Positions 16,629 through 25,997 are shown, counted from the stretch's first letter. The stretch: DNA of 58,574 nucleotides from Bradyrhizobiaceae bacterium (GCA_947481635.1 CANKHJ010000006.1:1-58574); one strand, 5' to 3'. Translations and numbers: made by a program. Notes: a model not told the origin generated them from the sequence alone.

Positions 16629-17813
16629 ATGAAAATCACCAAGATGGAAACGCTGCACGCCAATGGCGGCTGGCGCACATTGTCGTTCCTCAAGGTGACG
16701 ACCGATGAAGGCCTGGTCGGCTGGTCGGAATACAACGAAGGCTTCGGTGCCGGCGGCGTCACCGAGATGATCCACAAATTCGCGCCGACCGCGCAGACCT
16801 TCGATCCGCGCGAGGTGGGCCGCATGAGCGAGTCGCTGCGTGCCACCACGCGCATCTCGACCGGCGCCCTGACCCACCAGGCGGTCGCCGCGATCGAAAA
16901 TGCCTGCCTCGATATCAAGGCGAAGGCGCTCGGCGTGCCGGTCTACGCATTGTTCGGCGGGCCGTTCCGCGAGCGCCTGCCGCTCTACTGGTCGCATTGC
17001 GGCAGCTTTCGCGTATGGCGTGGCGAGATCTTCGAGAAGCTCGGCTTTGAGCCGGTCCGCTCGCTCGACGACATCAAGAAGCTGGGGCAACAGGCGGTGA
17101 AGCGCGGCTTCCGTGCGATCAAGACCAACCCGGTCTCGTTCGGCGGCGCGCGTGCGTTCAACGCCGGCCTGCGCATTGCGCCCGGCTGGCTCGACCGGCA
17201 CATGACGCCGCGCGTGATGGGCGAGATCGAGGACCTGCTTACCGCTTTTCGCGAAGGCATCGGTCCGGATACCGGCCTGATGCTGGACCTGAATTTCGGC
17301 CTGCGCCCGGAGGGCTATATCCGCGTCGCCAAGGCGCTGGAACGCTTCAACATGTTCTGGCTCGAGATCGACATCCACGATCCGGAAGCGCTCGCGTTGA
17401 TCCGCCGCTCCAGCGCGACACCGATCACCTCGCTGGAATCGATCCACGGCGTGCGCAATTACCGGCCGTATTTCACCAACTACGCGGTCGACATGGCCGT
17501 GGTCGACGTGCCGTGGAACGGCGTGTGGGAGAGCGTGCGCATCGCCACTTTGGCCGACGCCTTCGAGGTCGACTGCGCGCCGCATAATTTCTACGGCCAC
17601 CTCGCGACCCTGATGAGCGCGCATTTCTGCGCCGCGATCCCGAATTTCCGCATCATGGAGATCGAGGTCGACGACGTGCCGTGGAAAGATGAACTGGTCA
17701 CGGTCGCGCCGAAGATCGAGAATGGCGAATTGATCGTGCCGACGACGCCGGGTTGGGGCGCCGACGTGAACGAAGAGGCGCTGAAGAAATATCCGGCGAA
17801 GGCTAAATATTGA
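16629..17813 (+). CDS. Mandelate racemase/muconate lactonizing enzyme family protein
   Basis: A 394-residue enolase-superfamily enzyme. It has the N-terminal capping domain (to about residue 120) and a barrel with metal ligands in 'LDLN', 'LEIDIHD' and 'SLESIHG'. A lysine in 'AIKTNP' lies where the catalytic K-x-K pair usually is; only one lysine is obvious. GGGAGG is 6 bases before the ATG. Members abstract a proton next to a carboxylate and act as acid-sugar dehydratases, racemases or cycloisomerases. The exact substrate cannot be told. It lies 80 bases after the LysR gene. Confidence 0.9.
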   Translation: MKITKMETLHANGGWRTLSFLKVTTDEGLVGWSEYNEGFGAGGVTEMIHKFAPTAQTFDPREVGRMSESLRATTRISTGALTHQAVAAIENACLDIKAKALGVPVYALFGGPFRERLPLYWSHCGSFRVWRGEIFEKLGFEPVRSLDDIKKLGQQAVKRGFRAIKTNPVSFGGARAFNAGLRIAPGWLDRHMTPRVMGEIEDLLTAFREGIGPDTGLMLDLNFGLRPEGYIRVAKALERFNMFWLEIDIHDPEALALIRRSSATPITSLESIHGVRNYRPYFTNYAVDMAVVDVPWNGVWESVRIATLADAFEVDCAPHNFYGHLATLMSAHFCAAIPNFRIMEIEVDDVPWKDELVTVAPKIENGELIVPTTPGWGADVNEEALKKYPAKAKY

Positions 17814-17858
17814 GGCGCGTGCACCAGGCATAGTGTCGAATAGGAACGGAGATAAGCC

Positions 17859-18548
17859 GTGGCCAAGTATCTGCTGGTGAGTTTCAAGACCTGCCCCTGG
17901 GTGCAGCGCGCCGCCATCGTGCTGCGCGAGAAAAATATCGCCTTCGAATTCCGCCACATCGAGCCCGATAACAGGCCCGACTGGTTTCTCGCGATCTCTC
18001 CGCACAAGAAGGTGCCGGTGATACGCATCGACGACGCGACATCGCTGTTCGAGTCAAATGCAATTGCCGAATATCTCGACGAGACGATCGAGCCGCGCCT
18101 GCATCCGGCGGATCCGGTACAGCGGGCGGTGAACCGCGCCTGGACCGATTACCTCCCGACCTTCGCGAGCCAGGTCACCGGCTTCGCCTATGCCGAGGAT
18201 GAGAAAAGCTACCACGAATCCATCGCGAAAATTCCGGAGGCGTTCGGCCGGCTCGAAAAGGCGCTGGAGACCCAGAAAGCCGGGCCGTTCTTCAACGGCG
18301 CGCGCTATTCACTGGTCGACGCCGCCTATGCGCCGTTCCTGCAGCGCTACATCTACCTCGATCGCATCCGGCCGATCGGGCACATCGCAGCATTCCCACG
18401 CGTGAAGGCCTGGGCCGATGCATTGATAGCCCGCGCGTCGACGCATTCGTTCCCGCCGGCGGAATTCGAATCGATGTATCGCGACGCCGTGCGCAAGCGC
18501 GGCAAGTGGCTGTCGCAATTCGTCGAGGTTGCGCAGGCCGCGGAATAG
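17859..18548 (+). CDS. Glutathione S-transferase family protein
   Basis: A 229-residue GST with a thioredoxin-like N-terminal domain containing 'FKTCPWVQRA' (Cys12 in the place of the catalytic residue) and the glutathione-binding 'KVPVIRIDD' and 'LFESNAIAEYLDE'. An all-helical C-terminal domain follows from about residue 90. The Cys active site is typical of omega/beta-like enzymes that do glutathione-dependent reductions, not only conjugations. The start is GTG, with CGGAG upstream. It follows the enolase-superfamily gene by 45 bases, so it is probably in the same transcript. Confidence 0.9.
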   Translation: MAKYLLVSFKTCPWVQRAAIVLREKNIAFEFRHIEPDNRPDWFLAISPHKKVPVIRIDDATSLFESNAIAEYLDETIEPRLHPADPVQRAVNRAWTDYLPTFASQVTGFAYAEDEKSYHESIAKIPEAFGRLEKALETQKAGPFFNGARYSLVDAAYAPFLQRYIYLDRIRPIGHIAAFPRVKAWADALIARASTHSFPPAEFESMYRDAVRKRGKWLSQFVEVAQAAE

Positions 18549-18596
18549 ATGCGCGCTGCGCGACGGCGGCCTGCCCGGCCAAACACACCCACCGCA

Positions 18597-18680
18597 GTCA
18601 TGCCCGGGCTTGGCCCGGGCATCCACGACTTACTTCGGCTCGTGAAAGACGTGGATGGCCGGGACTAGCCCGGCCATGAC
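18597..18680. repeat. Intergenic palindromic repeat, double-hairpin type
   Basis: GTCATGCCCGGGC / GCCCGGGCATCCACG is followed about 30 bases later by CGTGGATGGCCGGG / CCCGGCCATGAC. The outer GTCAT/ATGAC ends and the inner CGTGGAT/ATCCACG match the element at 49278-49368. It lies between the convergent GST and Rieske genes. Confidence 0.75.
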
Positions 18681-18729
18681 GGAGCAAGTGGATAGGTCAG
18701 CGATGATCACGGAGCAACGGCTCCAGCGC

Positions 18730-19161
18730 TCACACATCCACGAGGATGTAATTGTCCTTCACCGACACCGAAAACGTCTCCGCGATATACGGGCCCTTCG
18801 ATTTGTCGCCGAGCTTCTCGACCTCTTCCCCGGTTTCCACCTTGACGTGATAGGCCTTCACCTTGGTGCGCACCGGGTCGCACCAGGACTGGCCGGTGCG
18901 GATGTCGAATTCCCAGCCGTGCCACGGACAGCGCAGCAATTCGCCTTGGCGAGTAAGGCGATAATGTCCCGGCTCGTCGGACTCGGCGAGGCCGATGATG
19001 CGGCCCTTGCAGAGCGAGGCACCCTCGTGCGGGCATTTGTTGGCGAGCGCGTAATAATCGCCCTTGACGTTGAATACGCCCAGTTCGCGGCCGCGCACCG
19101 TGACCACCTTGCTGGTGCCCGGCTCGATCTCACCAACCTTCGCTACCACATGCCAGCTCAT
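18730..19161 (-). CDS. Rieske [2Fe-2S] ferredoxin-like protein
   Basis: A 143-residue single-domain protein with both cluster-binding boxes: Cys43-x-His45 in 'NKCPHEGAS' and Cys78-x2-His81 in 'LRCPWHGW'. The 32 residues between the boxes exceed the usual spacing, so it has an insertion. Such small Rieske proteins carry electrons to ring-hydroxylating oxygenases. No oxygenase alpha subunit or reductase is adjacent. Instead its ATG overlaps the stop of an amidohydrolase gene by 4 bases, so the two are made together. Confidence 0.9.
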   Translation of the reverse strand: MSWHVVAKVGEIEPGTSKVVTVRGRELGVFNVKGDYYALANKCPHEGASLCKGRIIGLAESDEPGHYRLTRQGELLRCPWHGWEFDIRTGQSWCDPVRTKVKAYHVKVETGEEVEKLGDKSKGPYIAETFSVSVKDNYILVDV

Positions 19162-20279
19162 GCTTGCCCCAGATTGAACAGCTTCTTTGCATTGCCTGAA
19201 AAAATCTTGCGCCGGTTCTCGTCGGAGAGCTTCACCTGAATGGCGTGCGCCGGATCGTCGAAATCCCAGTGCGGATAATCGGTGGAGAACATCAGCCGGT
19301 CATAGCCGACCCATTCCATCGCGCGCGTCAGGTCGTCGGGCCGGTCCGGCTCCTCGATCGGTTGCGTCGTGAACCAGATATGGTCGCGGATATATTCTGA
19401 CGGCTTGCGCTTGAGATGCGGCACCTCGGAGCGCATGCGCTCGAATTGCGCGTCGAGCCGCCACGCTAGCGCCGGCAGCCAGGCAAAGCCGGCTTCGATC
19501 ACCACCATCTTGAGCGCGGGAAAACGTTCGAACACGCCTTCGACCACCATGCTGATGATCACCGACTGCATGGTCTGCACCTGCGAATGGTGCTCCTCAA
19601 GATAGAAGGACGGCCAGCCGGTACCGCCGCTGACCGGATGGCCCGCAACGCCGCCGACATGCAGTGCGATCGGCCTTTTCGCGGCGACCGCCGCCTCGTA
19701 GATCGGCCAGAAGCGCTCGCGGCCGATCGGATCGCCGTTGCGCGGCGGCAGCAGGATCTGGACGAAATGCGGGTCATCGGCGCGGCGTTCGATCTCGGCG
19801 ACCGAGCCGGGCGTATCTTCCGGCGCGATCTGGATCGAAGCGCGCAGCCGTTTCTCGGGGCGGCAGAATTTCTCCAACTGCCAGTCATTGACCGCGCCGA
19901 CCAGCGCCTGACCGAAGTCGATATTGCGCTGGCTGCCGGAATTGAGCCGCAATGGAATCAGCACGCCGACCTCGACCCCATTCGGGTCGAGATGCTGCTG
20001 GCGCATGAAATCCAGATCGGAGCCCGGAGGTCCGCCGCTCGGCGGCCACGCGTCGAGCCGCGACACCTCCGCCTGCATGCGCGGAAACGCCAGCATCTCC
20101 TTGAAGCCCTGGCGCACGAACATGCCGTAGGTGTTGAGATGGTCCCACCACCGCTTCGACAGGAACGGCTTGAACTCCTCGAACGACGAACTCGAAGGAT
20201 GGATGTCGCAATCGACGATGCCGGGCTTGACCGGCTTGTTCGCCTGTTCAGTCGCCGGGTAGTCGAGCACATCGGTCAT
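19158..20279 (-). CDS. Amidohydrolase family protein (ACMSD/decarboxylase-like, PF04909 type)
   Basis: A 373-residue TIM-barrel metal hydrolase. The start is ATG 20279, which overlaps the upstream stop by 4 bases; an in-frame extension to 20390 would lie inside the neighbour. It has the metal-site entry 'IVDCDIHPS', a barrel histidine in 'ALHVGGVAGHP' and the C-terminal Asp in 'FSTDYPHWDFDDP'. This subfamily includes 2-amino-3-carboxymuconate semialdehyde decarboxylase and non-oxidative aromatic-acid decarboxylases, so decarboxylation or C-C hydrolysis is as likely as amide hydrolysis. It is in a three-gene unit with the Rieske protein and the next amidohydrolase. Confidence 0.9.
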   Translation of the reverse strand: MTDVLDYPATEQANKPVKPGIVDCDIHPSSSSFEEFKPFLSKRWWDHLNTYGMFVRQGFKEMLAFPRMQAEVSRLDAWPPSGGPPGSDLDFMRQQHLDPNGVEVGVLIPLRLNSGSQRNIDFGQALVGAVNDWQLEKFCRPEKRLRASIQIAPEDTPGSVAEIERRADDPHFVQILLPPRNGDPIGRERFWPIYEAAVAAKRPIALHVGGVAGHPVSGGTGWPSFYLEEHHSQVQTMQSVIISMVVEGVFERFPALKMVVIEAGFAWLPALAWRLDAQFERMRSEVPHLKRKPSEYIRDHIWFTTQPIEEPDRPDDLTRAMEWVGYDRLMFSTDYPHWDFDDPAHAIQVKLSDENRRKIFSGNAKKLFNLGQA

Positions 20280-21388
20280 GCGTTGACCTCCAGCCGTGAG
20301 TAGGTCGCGAGCGCGTTGTCCCACAGCACCTTGCGTGCGAGTGAGCCGGTCAAGGCCTTTGGCAGTGCGTCGGTGCCGTCGAATTGCCAATGCGGATAAT
20401 CGGTCGAGAACATCAGCACGTCATCGGAGCCAATCTGCTCGACGATGCGCTCGAGGTCGCCCGGCTCGGGCGGCGCATCGATCGGCTGGATTGTGAAGCG
20501 CACATGCGCGCGGATGATTTCCGCCGGATATTGCTTCACCCACGGCACCTCCATGCGCACGCCGCGCCAGGTCTTGTTGGCGCGCCACATGAAAGCTGGA
20601 AGCCAGCAGAAGCCGGATTCGGCGAACACGAATTTGATGCCAGGGAATTTCGAGAACACGCCCTCGGCGACCAGGCTGAGCAACTGGCTCTCGAAAGCGC
20701 CCGACTGGTTGACGTAATCTTCAAGGAAATAGGACGGCCAGCCGATCGAGGTCGGCGCATGGCGGTAGGTCGAGCCGGCATGCACGACGATCGGCAGGCC
20801 GTATTTTTCAGCCGCCTTGTAGATAGGCCAATGGGTACGGCGGCCGAGCGGCTGTTCGCCCATCACCAGCATCAGCACCGAGACGAAGCGCTTGTCGCCG
20901 GCGCGGCGTTCGATTTCCTCGACCGCGAATTCGGGATTCTCCAGCGGGATCACGATCGACGCACGCAGGCGCGGATCGCGATCGAGCCATTCCTTGGCCA
21001 GCCAGTCATTGATGGCGCGCGCGAACACCGCCGCCATGTCGTCGCTGTGCAAAGCGAGCGAGCCATGGATGGTGTTGCAGATCGCATAGCTGCTGCCGAA
21101 GGCATCGAGCACATGCTTCCCGAGGATCGCCGGGTCGCTGCCCGGCTTGGCCCCGGCCGGCAGCCGCCAATCCGGCCGCGACGTGATCGGCGCATTGGGC
21201 GGCTGGCTGGTCATGACGAAATTGAGCCGGTCGATGCCGCGCGCGATAAACTGCTCGCGCCAGTATTCATCGAAATACGGCATCAGCGTCTTGACGCTCG
21301 GCACCGCGGGATGGACGTCGCAATCGATCGCCGGGTGGCCGAAAATGCCAGCCCTCGCCTTCACCCGTTGCTGGGTTACCGTATCCAT
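20276..21388 (-). CDS. Amidohydrolase family protein (PF04909 type)
   Basis: A 370-residue paralogue of the neighbouring amidohydrolase, with 'AIDCDVHPAVPS', 'IVVHAGSTYRH' and 'FSTDYPHWQFDG'. It is the first gene of the minus-strand unit. Its first 130 residues are much closer to the truncated copy at 4644-5060 than to the two other intact copies in this block, so the remnant came from this subgroup. Start is ATG 21388. The divergent amidohydrolase gene begins 121 bases away, and the shared gap must hold both promoters. Confidence 0.9.
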   Translation of the reverse strand: MDTVTQQRVKARAGIFGHPAIDCDVHPAVPSVKTLMPYFDEYWREQFIARGIDRLNFVMTSQPPNAPITSRPDWRLPAGAKPGSDPAILGKHVLDAFGSSYAICNTIHGSLALHSDDMAAVFARAINDWLAKEWLDRDPRLRASIVIPLENPEFAVEEIERRAGDKRFVSVLMLVMGEQPLGRRTHWPIYKAAEKYGLPIVVHAGSTYRHAPTSIGWPSYFLEDYVNQSGAFESQLLSLVAEGVFSKFPGIKFVFAESGFCWLPAFMWRANKTWRGVRMEVPWVKQYPAEIIRAHVRFTIQPIDAPPEPGDLERIVEQIGSDDVLMFSTDYPHWQFDGTDALPKALTGSLARKVLWDNALATYSRLEVNA

Positions 21389-21509
21389 GCGCGTTCCCGA
21401 TCCTGCGGCGGTTCCGCCGCTATTGGGCCAAGGGAATAGTCCCGTCCGGCCCGACGATCAACCTTCCGGCGCGCATGACGACAGGCTATATCTGGGGCAG
21501 GAGAACGCC

Positions 21510-22613
21510 ATGAACGTCACCGTGCGCGACCGCGACGTGAAGCCGGCCACCAAGCTGAGCATCATCGATTGCGACATCCATCCGACCATCCGGAATCCGG
21601 AGGATGTCCGCCAGTTCCTGCCCAAAAAGTGGCGTGCGCTGCATCGGGAATACGGTAATTTCTCGCGCGAGCCGCTGGATACCGGGATGTATCCGCGCAT
21701 CACGCCGGCGCTGAGCCGCGCCGATTCCTGGCCGTCGAATGGCGGCCCGCCTGGCTCCGACCTCGAACTGATGCGGACCCAGCATCTGGATGCCAATGGC
21801 GTCGAGGTCGGCATCCTGATCCCCCTCGCCACCAAGGCCGGCGACCAGCGCAACGTCGCCTTCGGCCGCGAGATGACCCGCGCCATCAACGAATGGCAGA
21901 TCGGCCTCTGGCTCGCGCCGGAGCCGCGCCTGCGCGGTTCGATCCTGGTCGCGCCGGAGGATCCCGAAGGCGCCGCCAAGGAAATCCGCGAACGCGCCAA
22001 GGACCGGCGCTTCGCCCAGATCCTGTTGCAGCCGCGCGCGGTGGAGCCGATGGGGCGCAAGCGCTATTGGCCGATCTTCGAGGCCGCGGTCGAATGCGGG
22101 CTGCCGATCGGCTCACATATCGGCGGCCAGGGTGGCCATGCCGTAACCGGCTCCGGCTGGCCGTCTTATTACTTCGAAGACCACCACGCCCATGTGCATG
22201 GGCAGCAGGCCTTCGTCACGACGCTGGTTTTGGGCGGCGTATTCGAACAATTCCCGTCGCTGAAATTCGTTCTCACCGAGCCGGGCTTCGCCTGGGTGCC
22301 GGCCTTATGCTGGCGGCTCGACAAGCACTGGCAGCGTTTCCGCGACGAGGTTCCGCACCTGAAGCGCCCGCCGTCGGAATATGTGCGCGACAACATCTAT
22401 TTCACGACCCAGCCGGTCGATGAGCCGGAGCGGCCTGCAGACCTGATGACGGTGATCGACTGGATCGGCCACGACAAGCTGATGTTCGCGACCGATTATC
22501 CGCACTGGGACTTCGACGACCCGCGCTATGTGTTCGGCGCGGCAAATGTGCCGAAGGAGATCCAGGCGAAGATCCTGCGCGAGAACGCCAGGCGGGTTTA
22601 CGGCTTCGCCTGA
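21510..22613 (+). CDS. Amidohydrolase family protein (PF04909 type)
   Basis: A 367-residue protein starting at ATG 21510 behind GGCAGGAG; a much longer open frame upstream is not used because it overlaps the divergent gene. It has 'SIIDCDIHPTI', 'GSHIGGQGGH' and 'FATDYPHWDFDDP', and resembles the 19158-20279 protein throughout ('GGPPGSDL', 'HLDANGVEVGILIPL', 'VPHLKRPPSEY'). Three intact members within 3.5 kb suggest tandem duplication with an inversion. The downstream Bug receptor gene may supply the substrate. Confidence 0.9.
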   Translation: MNVTVRDRDVKPATKLSIIDCDIHPTIRNPEDVRQFLPKKWRALHREYGNFSREPLDTGMYPRITPALSRADSWPSNGGPPGSDLELMRTQHLDANGVEVGILIPLATKAGDQRNVAFGREMTRAINEWQIGLWLAPEPRLRGSILVAPEDPEGAAKEIRERAKDRRFAQILLQPRAVEPMGRKRYWPIFEAAVECGLPIGSHIGGQGGHAVTGSGWPSYYFEDHHAHVHGQQAFVTTLVLGGVFEQFPSLKFVLTEPGFAWVPALCWRLDKHWQRFRDEVPHLKRPPSEYVRDNIYFTTQPVDEPERPADLMTVIDWIGHDKLMFATDYPHWDFDDPRYVFGAANVPKEIQAKILRENARRVYGFA

Positions 22614-22723
22614 CGGCCCGTAGCTGAATCGCCCCGGCGCCGCCCTTGCAGGGCAGGCCTTGCCGCGTGCTAACATGCCGCCAAGTCGGGTAACGACAGA
22701 CAAACATCCTGGGGAGACGACCA

Positions 22724-23695
22724 ATGACCCGTGCATTTCGCGCGTTCGGTTTGGCTGGCTTGATACTGCTCGCCGCCGCGCCGCCCGCCATCGCACAGAC
22801 TTATCCCAACCGCCCCATCACCATGGTGATCGGCTTCCCGCCGGGCGGCTCGACCGACGCGGTCGGCCGCATCCTGCAGGAACCGATGAGCCAGTCGCTC
22901 GGGCAGCAGATCGTGATCGACAATCGCGGCGGCGCCGGCGGCACCACCGGCGCGGCAGCGGTCGCGAATGCGCCGCCCGACGGCCATACGCTGCTGCTCA
23001 CGGTCAACGCGTCGCTGACCATGAACATGTATATGCAGAAGAACTTCCCGTTCGATTCGAAAAAGGCATTCGCGCCGGTGACGCCGACCGCGGACGTGGT
23101 ACTGGCGCTGGTGGTGAATGCCGACCTGCCGGTGAAGACCGTCGCGGAACTGATCGAATACGCCAAAAAGAATCCCGGCAAGCTCTCCTACGGAAGCTCG
23201 GGCGTCGGGTCGGGGCACCACATCTGCGGCGAGTTGCTGAAACAGAAGACCGGCATCGACATGGTGCATGTGCCCTATCGCGGCGGCGCGCCCGCGATCC
23301 AGGACCTGGTCGCCGGCAACATCCAGGTGAGTTTCGGCACCCTGCCCTCCGCAATGCCGCATGTGCAGAGCGGCAAGATCCGCATGCTCGCGATGGCCGA
23401 GCGCACCCGCCATCCCGATTTCCCGAACCTGCCGACGGTCGATGAAACCGTGCCGGGCGTGTTCAACATCGGCTGGAACGGCATCCTCGCGCCCGCCGGC
23501 ACGCCGCAGCCGGTGATCGACAAGCTGCATGCCAGCGCAACCGCCGCGCTGAAGCTTCCCGATGTGGTCGCCAAGATGAAGCTGCAGGGGCTGACCGTGA
23601 TGAGCAGCAGCCCGGCCGAGTTCCGCAAGCTGATCAACGATGAAGTGGATTTCTGGGGGAAGGTGATTCCCTCGATCGGAATCCAGCCGGAGTAA
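22724..23695 (+). CDS. Bug/TctC family tripartite tricarboxylate-type substrate receptor
   Basis: A 323-residue periplasmic receptor with a signal peptide of about 25 residues ('GLILLAAAPPAIAQT') and the family start 'YPNRPITMVIGFPPGGSTD'. The 'PPGGSTD' and 'VIDNRGGAGG' loops bind the carboxylate of the ligand in known Bug proteins. No TctA/TctB membrane genes are nearby, as is usual for orphan Bug receptors. It lies 110 bases after the amidohydrolase gene. The likely ligand is a small aromatic or dicarboxylic acid, which is inference. Confidence 0.92.
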   Translation: MTRAFRAFGLAGLILLAAAPPAIAQTYPNRPITMVIGFPPGGSTDAVGRILQEPMSQSLGQQIVIDNRGGAGGTTGAAAVANAPPDGHTLLLTVNASLTMNMYMQKNFPFDSKKAFAPVTPTADVVLALVVNADLPVKTVAELIEYAKKNPGKLSYGSSGVGSGHHICGELLKQKTGIDMVHVPYRGGAPAIQDLVAGNIQVSFGTLPSAMPHVQSGKIRMLAMAERTRHPDFPNLPTVDETVPGVFNIGWNGILAPAGTPQPVIDKLHASATAALKLPDVVAKMKLQGLTVMSSSPAEFRKLINDEVDFWGKVIPSIGIQPE

Positions 23696-23702
23696 CTCGT
23701 GC

Positions 23703-23803
23703 CCCCGCGAAGGCGGGGCCCATACGCCGTGCAGAACGAATAAGGCGAGTTCTACCCGACTTTCATTGATGGGCCGCGGCGTATGGGCCCCGCCTCCGCG
23801 GGG
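23703..23803. repeat. Long inverted repeat between convergent genes
   Basis: The 27-bp arm at 23703-23729 and the arm at 23777-23803 are reverse complements at 26 of 27 positions, separated by 47 bases. Each arm itself contains a GC hairpin (CCCCGC / GCGGGG). It sits between the convergent Bug and thiolase genes and could stop transcription from both sides. Confidence 0.75.
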
Positions 23804-23810
23804 ACGCACG

Positions 23811-25043
23811 TCACCCTCCGCGCGAAATCACCGTACACACCGTCGTCGTCGCGCTGCCGCCGATGTTGAGCGTGGCGGCGCGGCGCGCGTCATCCACCTG
23901 ATAGCCGCCTGCGGTACCAGTGACCTGCTTATGCGCATCGAGCGCCATGCGCACGCCGGTCGCGCCGACCGGATGGCCGAGGCCGATCAGGCCGCCCGAC
24001 GGATTGATCGGGATGCGGCCGGTCTTGCGGATCGCACCCGCTTCCACCGCCTTGAAGCTTTCGCCCGGCGCGGTGATGCCGAAGTGATCGATGGTCATGT
24101 ATTCGGTCATCGAGAAACAATCATGCACCTCGATCAGGTCGAGATCGTCGACGCCGCCGATATCGGAGCGGCGGAACGCATCGGTGATCGCACCACGCAC
24201 ATGCGGAAACACGTAATCGCTGTCGCGGCTGTCGGAGAGCTTGTCTTCGAGCCGCATCGTCGCGGTGCGATGGCCGAAGCCGTCTAGCGTCGAGAGGTCG
24301 TCAGCCGACAAGCCGCGCTTGCGCGAGAATTCCTCGGCGAAACGGCGTGAGGCGAGGAACACCACAGCCGCGCCATCAGTCACCTGTCCGCAATCCTGGC
24401 GCCGGATGCGGCCTTCGATCACCGGGTTCTCGTCGTCATCGGCGGTGAAGGCGTTGTTTCCGAAGGTCCATTTGCGGGTATGGGCGTTCGGATTACTGCG
24501 CGCATTCTCGTAATTGATGCGCGCAATCTCGCCGAGATGGCGATAATCGATGCCGTAGCGGCGGTCATATTCGTCCATCAGCGAATTGAACATCGCCGGC
24601 CAGACGTAGCGCACATTCTCGGCCTCACGCCCGCGCCAGCAGGCCGCGCCCAGGTGGCGCGCCGCCATCTCGCCGGGCACGTTGCGCATCATCTCGACAC
24701 CGAGCACGCAGGCGACATCGTAGCGCCCCGCCTCGATCTCGGCAGATGCCGCAAGCAGCGCGAGCGAGCCCGACGCGCAGGCCGCTTCATGACGTCCTGC
24801 GGGAAGCCCGTTGAACTCCGGCCGGATCGCGGCAAAGAAGCCGCCGAGCTGGCCCTGGTCGCAGAACAGCTCCGCGACGAAATTGCCGACATGCGCCGTC
24901 TCGATCTCTTTCGCATCGAGACCGGTGGAGTCGAGTCCGGACTCGACCGTCTCGGACATCATGTCGAAGATCGATTTTCCCTCGCGGGAAAAATTGCGCG
25001 AGAAATCGGTCTGCGCGCCGCCGAGAATGAAGACGCCGCTCAT
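23811..25043 (-). CDS. Thiolase family protein (SCP2/acetyl-CoA acetyltransferase-like)
   Basis: A 410-residue thiolase-fold protein. The nucleophile cysteine is in 'EAACASGSLALLA', the His/Cys pair in 'EVHDCFSMTEYM' and the C-terminal His in 'GGLIGLGHPVGATG'. This layout matches the SCP2/SCP-x thiolase group, which cleaves 3-ketoacyl-CoA, often of branched or steroid side chains. No DUF35 OB-fold partner gene is adjacent. The start overlaps the stop of the nitronate monooxygenase-like gene. It is the last gene of a four-gene operon headed by the carotenoid oxygenase. Confidence 0.9.
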   Translation of the reverse strand: MSGVFILGGAQTDFSRNFSREGKSIFDMMSETVESGLDSTGLDAKEIETAHVGNFVAELFCDQGQLGGFFAAIRPEFNGLPAGRHEAACASGSLALLAASAEIEAGRYDVACVLGVEMMRNVPGEMAARHLGAACWRGREAENVRYVWPAMFNSLMDEYDRRYGIDYRHLGEIARINYENARSNPNAHTRKWTFGNNAFTADDDENPVIEGRIRRQDCGQVTDGAAVVFLASRRFAEEFSRKRGLSADDLSTLDGFGHRTATMRLEDKLSDSRDSDYVFPHVRGAITDAFRRSDIGGVDDLDLIEVHDCFSMTEYMTIDHFGITAPGESFKAVEAGAIRKTGRIPINPSGGLIGLGHPVGATGVRMALDAHKQVTGTAGGYQVDDARRAATLNIGGSATTTVCTVISRGG

Positions 25044-25996
25044 GCCTGCCTCCGCTGCGCCGCCGCGGGCGGCGAGGTCCGATCCGCGAAGCGCGCAATC
25101 GCGGCATGATAGCCGCGCTCCAGCTCATCGACCACCTGCGCGACCGGCTCGACCGCTTTCGAGGTGTGCAGCCCCTGCCCCGCCGACCAGGTGTCGCGCC
25201 AGCGTTTGGTGGCGCCTTCGCCGGCCGCGTAGTTGCGATCGGGTTTGCCGGCGAGGTCTTCCAGCGTGATGCCGCAAACCGCGAGACTCGGCTTCAGCCA
25301 TGACGCCGGCGTTCCGGTGATCGCAGCGCTGACGACCAGATCGTCGGATCCGCAATCGACGATCATCTGCTTATAGCCGTCGACCGCGCGGCTTTCCTGC
25401 GTCGGCAGAAAGCGCGTGCCGACATAGACATAATCCGCGCCAGCGGCGATGGCGCCTGCGATGCCGGCGCCGTCCGAGATGCCGCCTCCGATCACGATCG
25501 GGCCGTCGAAGAATTCGCGCAAGGCCGAGATGAATGCGAAGGGCGAGAAGAAGCCGGTATGCCCGCCGGCGCCGGCCGCGATGCAGACCAGGCCGTCGGC
25601 GCCGGACGCCACCGCCTTGCGCGCGAGATTGAGATTGATCACGTCGGCGAACACCTTGCCGCCATAGCCATGCACGGTCTCGATCGCGGGCTTCGGACTG
25701 CCGAGCGCGGTGATCACCAGTGGCGGCCTGTAGGTCGCAACGCGCGCGAGATCATCGGCAAGACGCGCATTGGTCGAATGCGTGATCAGGTTCGCGGCCC
25801 AGGGCAGCGCGCCGACACCCGCAACGATCTCGCGCATCCAGGCATCGAGCTCGTCCATGTTGCGGCAATTGGTGGTCGGGAACGACCCGATGATGCCGGC
25901 CTTGCAACTCGCGACCACCAGTTCTGGCCCGGAGCACAGGAACATCGGCGCGGCGATCACCGGCAGGCGCAGATCGAAGAGCGGGCTTTGGGTCAT
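25040..25996 (-). CDS. Nitronate monooxygenase (2-nitropropane dioxygenase-like) FMN protein
   Basis: A 318-residue TIM-barrel flavoprotein. It begins 'LPVIAAPMFLCSGPELV' and has the active-site loop 'GAGGHTGFFSPFAF', whose His is catalytic in nitronate monooxygenases, and the phosphate-binding 'GGGISDGAGIAGAIAAGADYVYVG' (about residues 175-200). Many relatives in CoA-thioester operons have other redox roles, such as enoyl reduction, so nitroalkane oxidation is not certain. It lies between two thiolases with almost no gaps. Confidence 0.88.
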   Translation of the reverse strand: MTQSPLFDLRLPVIAAPMFLCSGPELVVASCKAGIIGSFPTTNCRNMDELDAWMREIVAGVGALPWAANLITHSTNARLADDLARVATYRPPLVITALGSPKPAIETVHGYGGKVFADVINLNLARKAVASGADGLVCIAAGAGGHTGFFSPFAFISALREFFDGPIVIGGGISDGAGIAGAIAAGADYVYVGTRFLPTQESRAVDGYKQMIVDCGSDDLVVSAAITGTPASWLKPSLAVCGITLEDLAGKPDRNYAAGEGATKRWRDTWSAGQGLHTSKAVEPVAQVVDELERGYHAAIARFADRTSPPAAAQRRQA

Positions 25997-25997
25997 A

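Noticed and set aside
16293-18005. 570-residue minus-strand open frame
   Set aside because: It is antisense to the enolase-superfamily gene and the ends of its neighbours, and has no recognisable domain.
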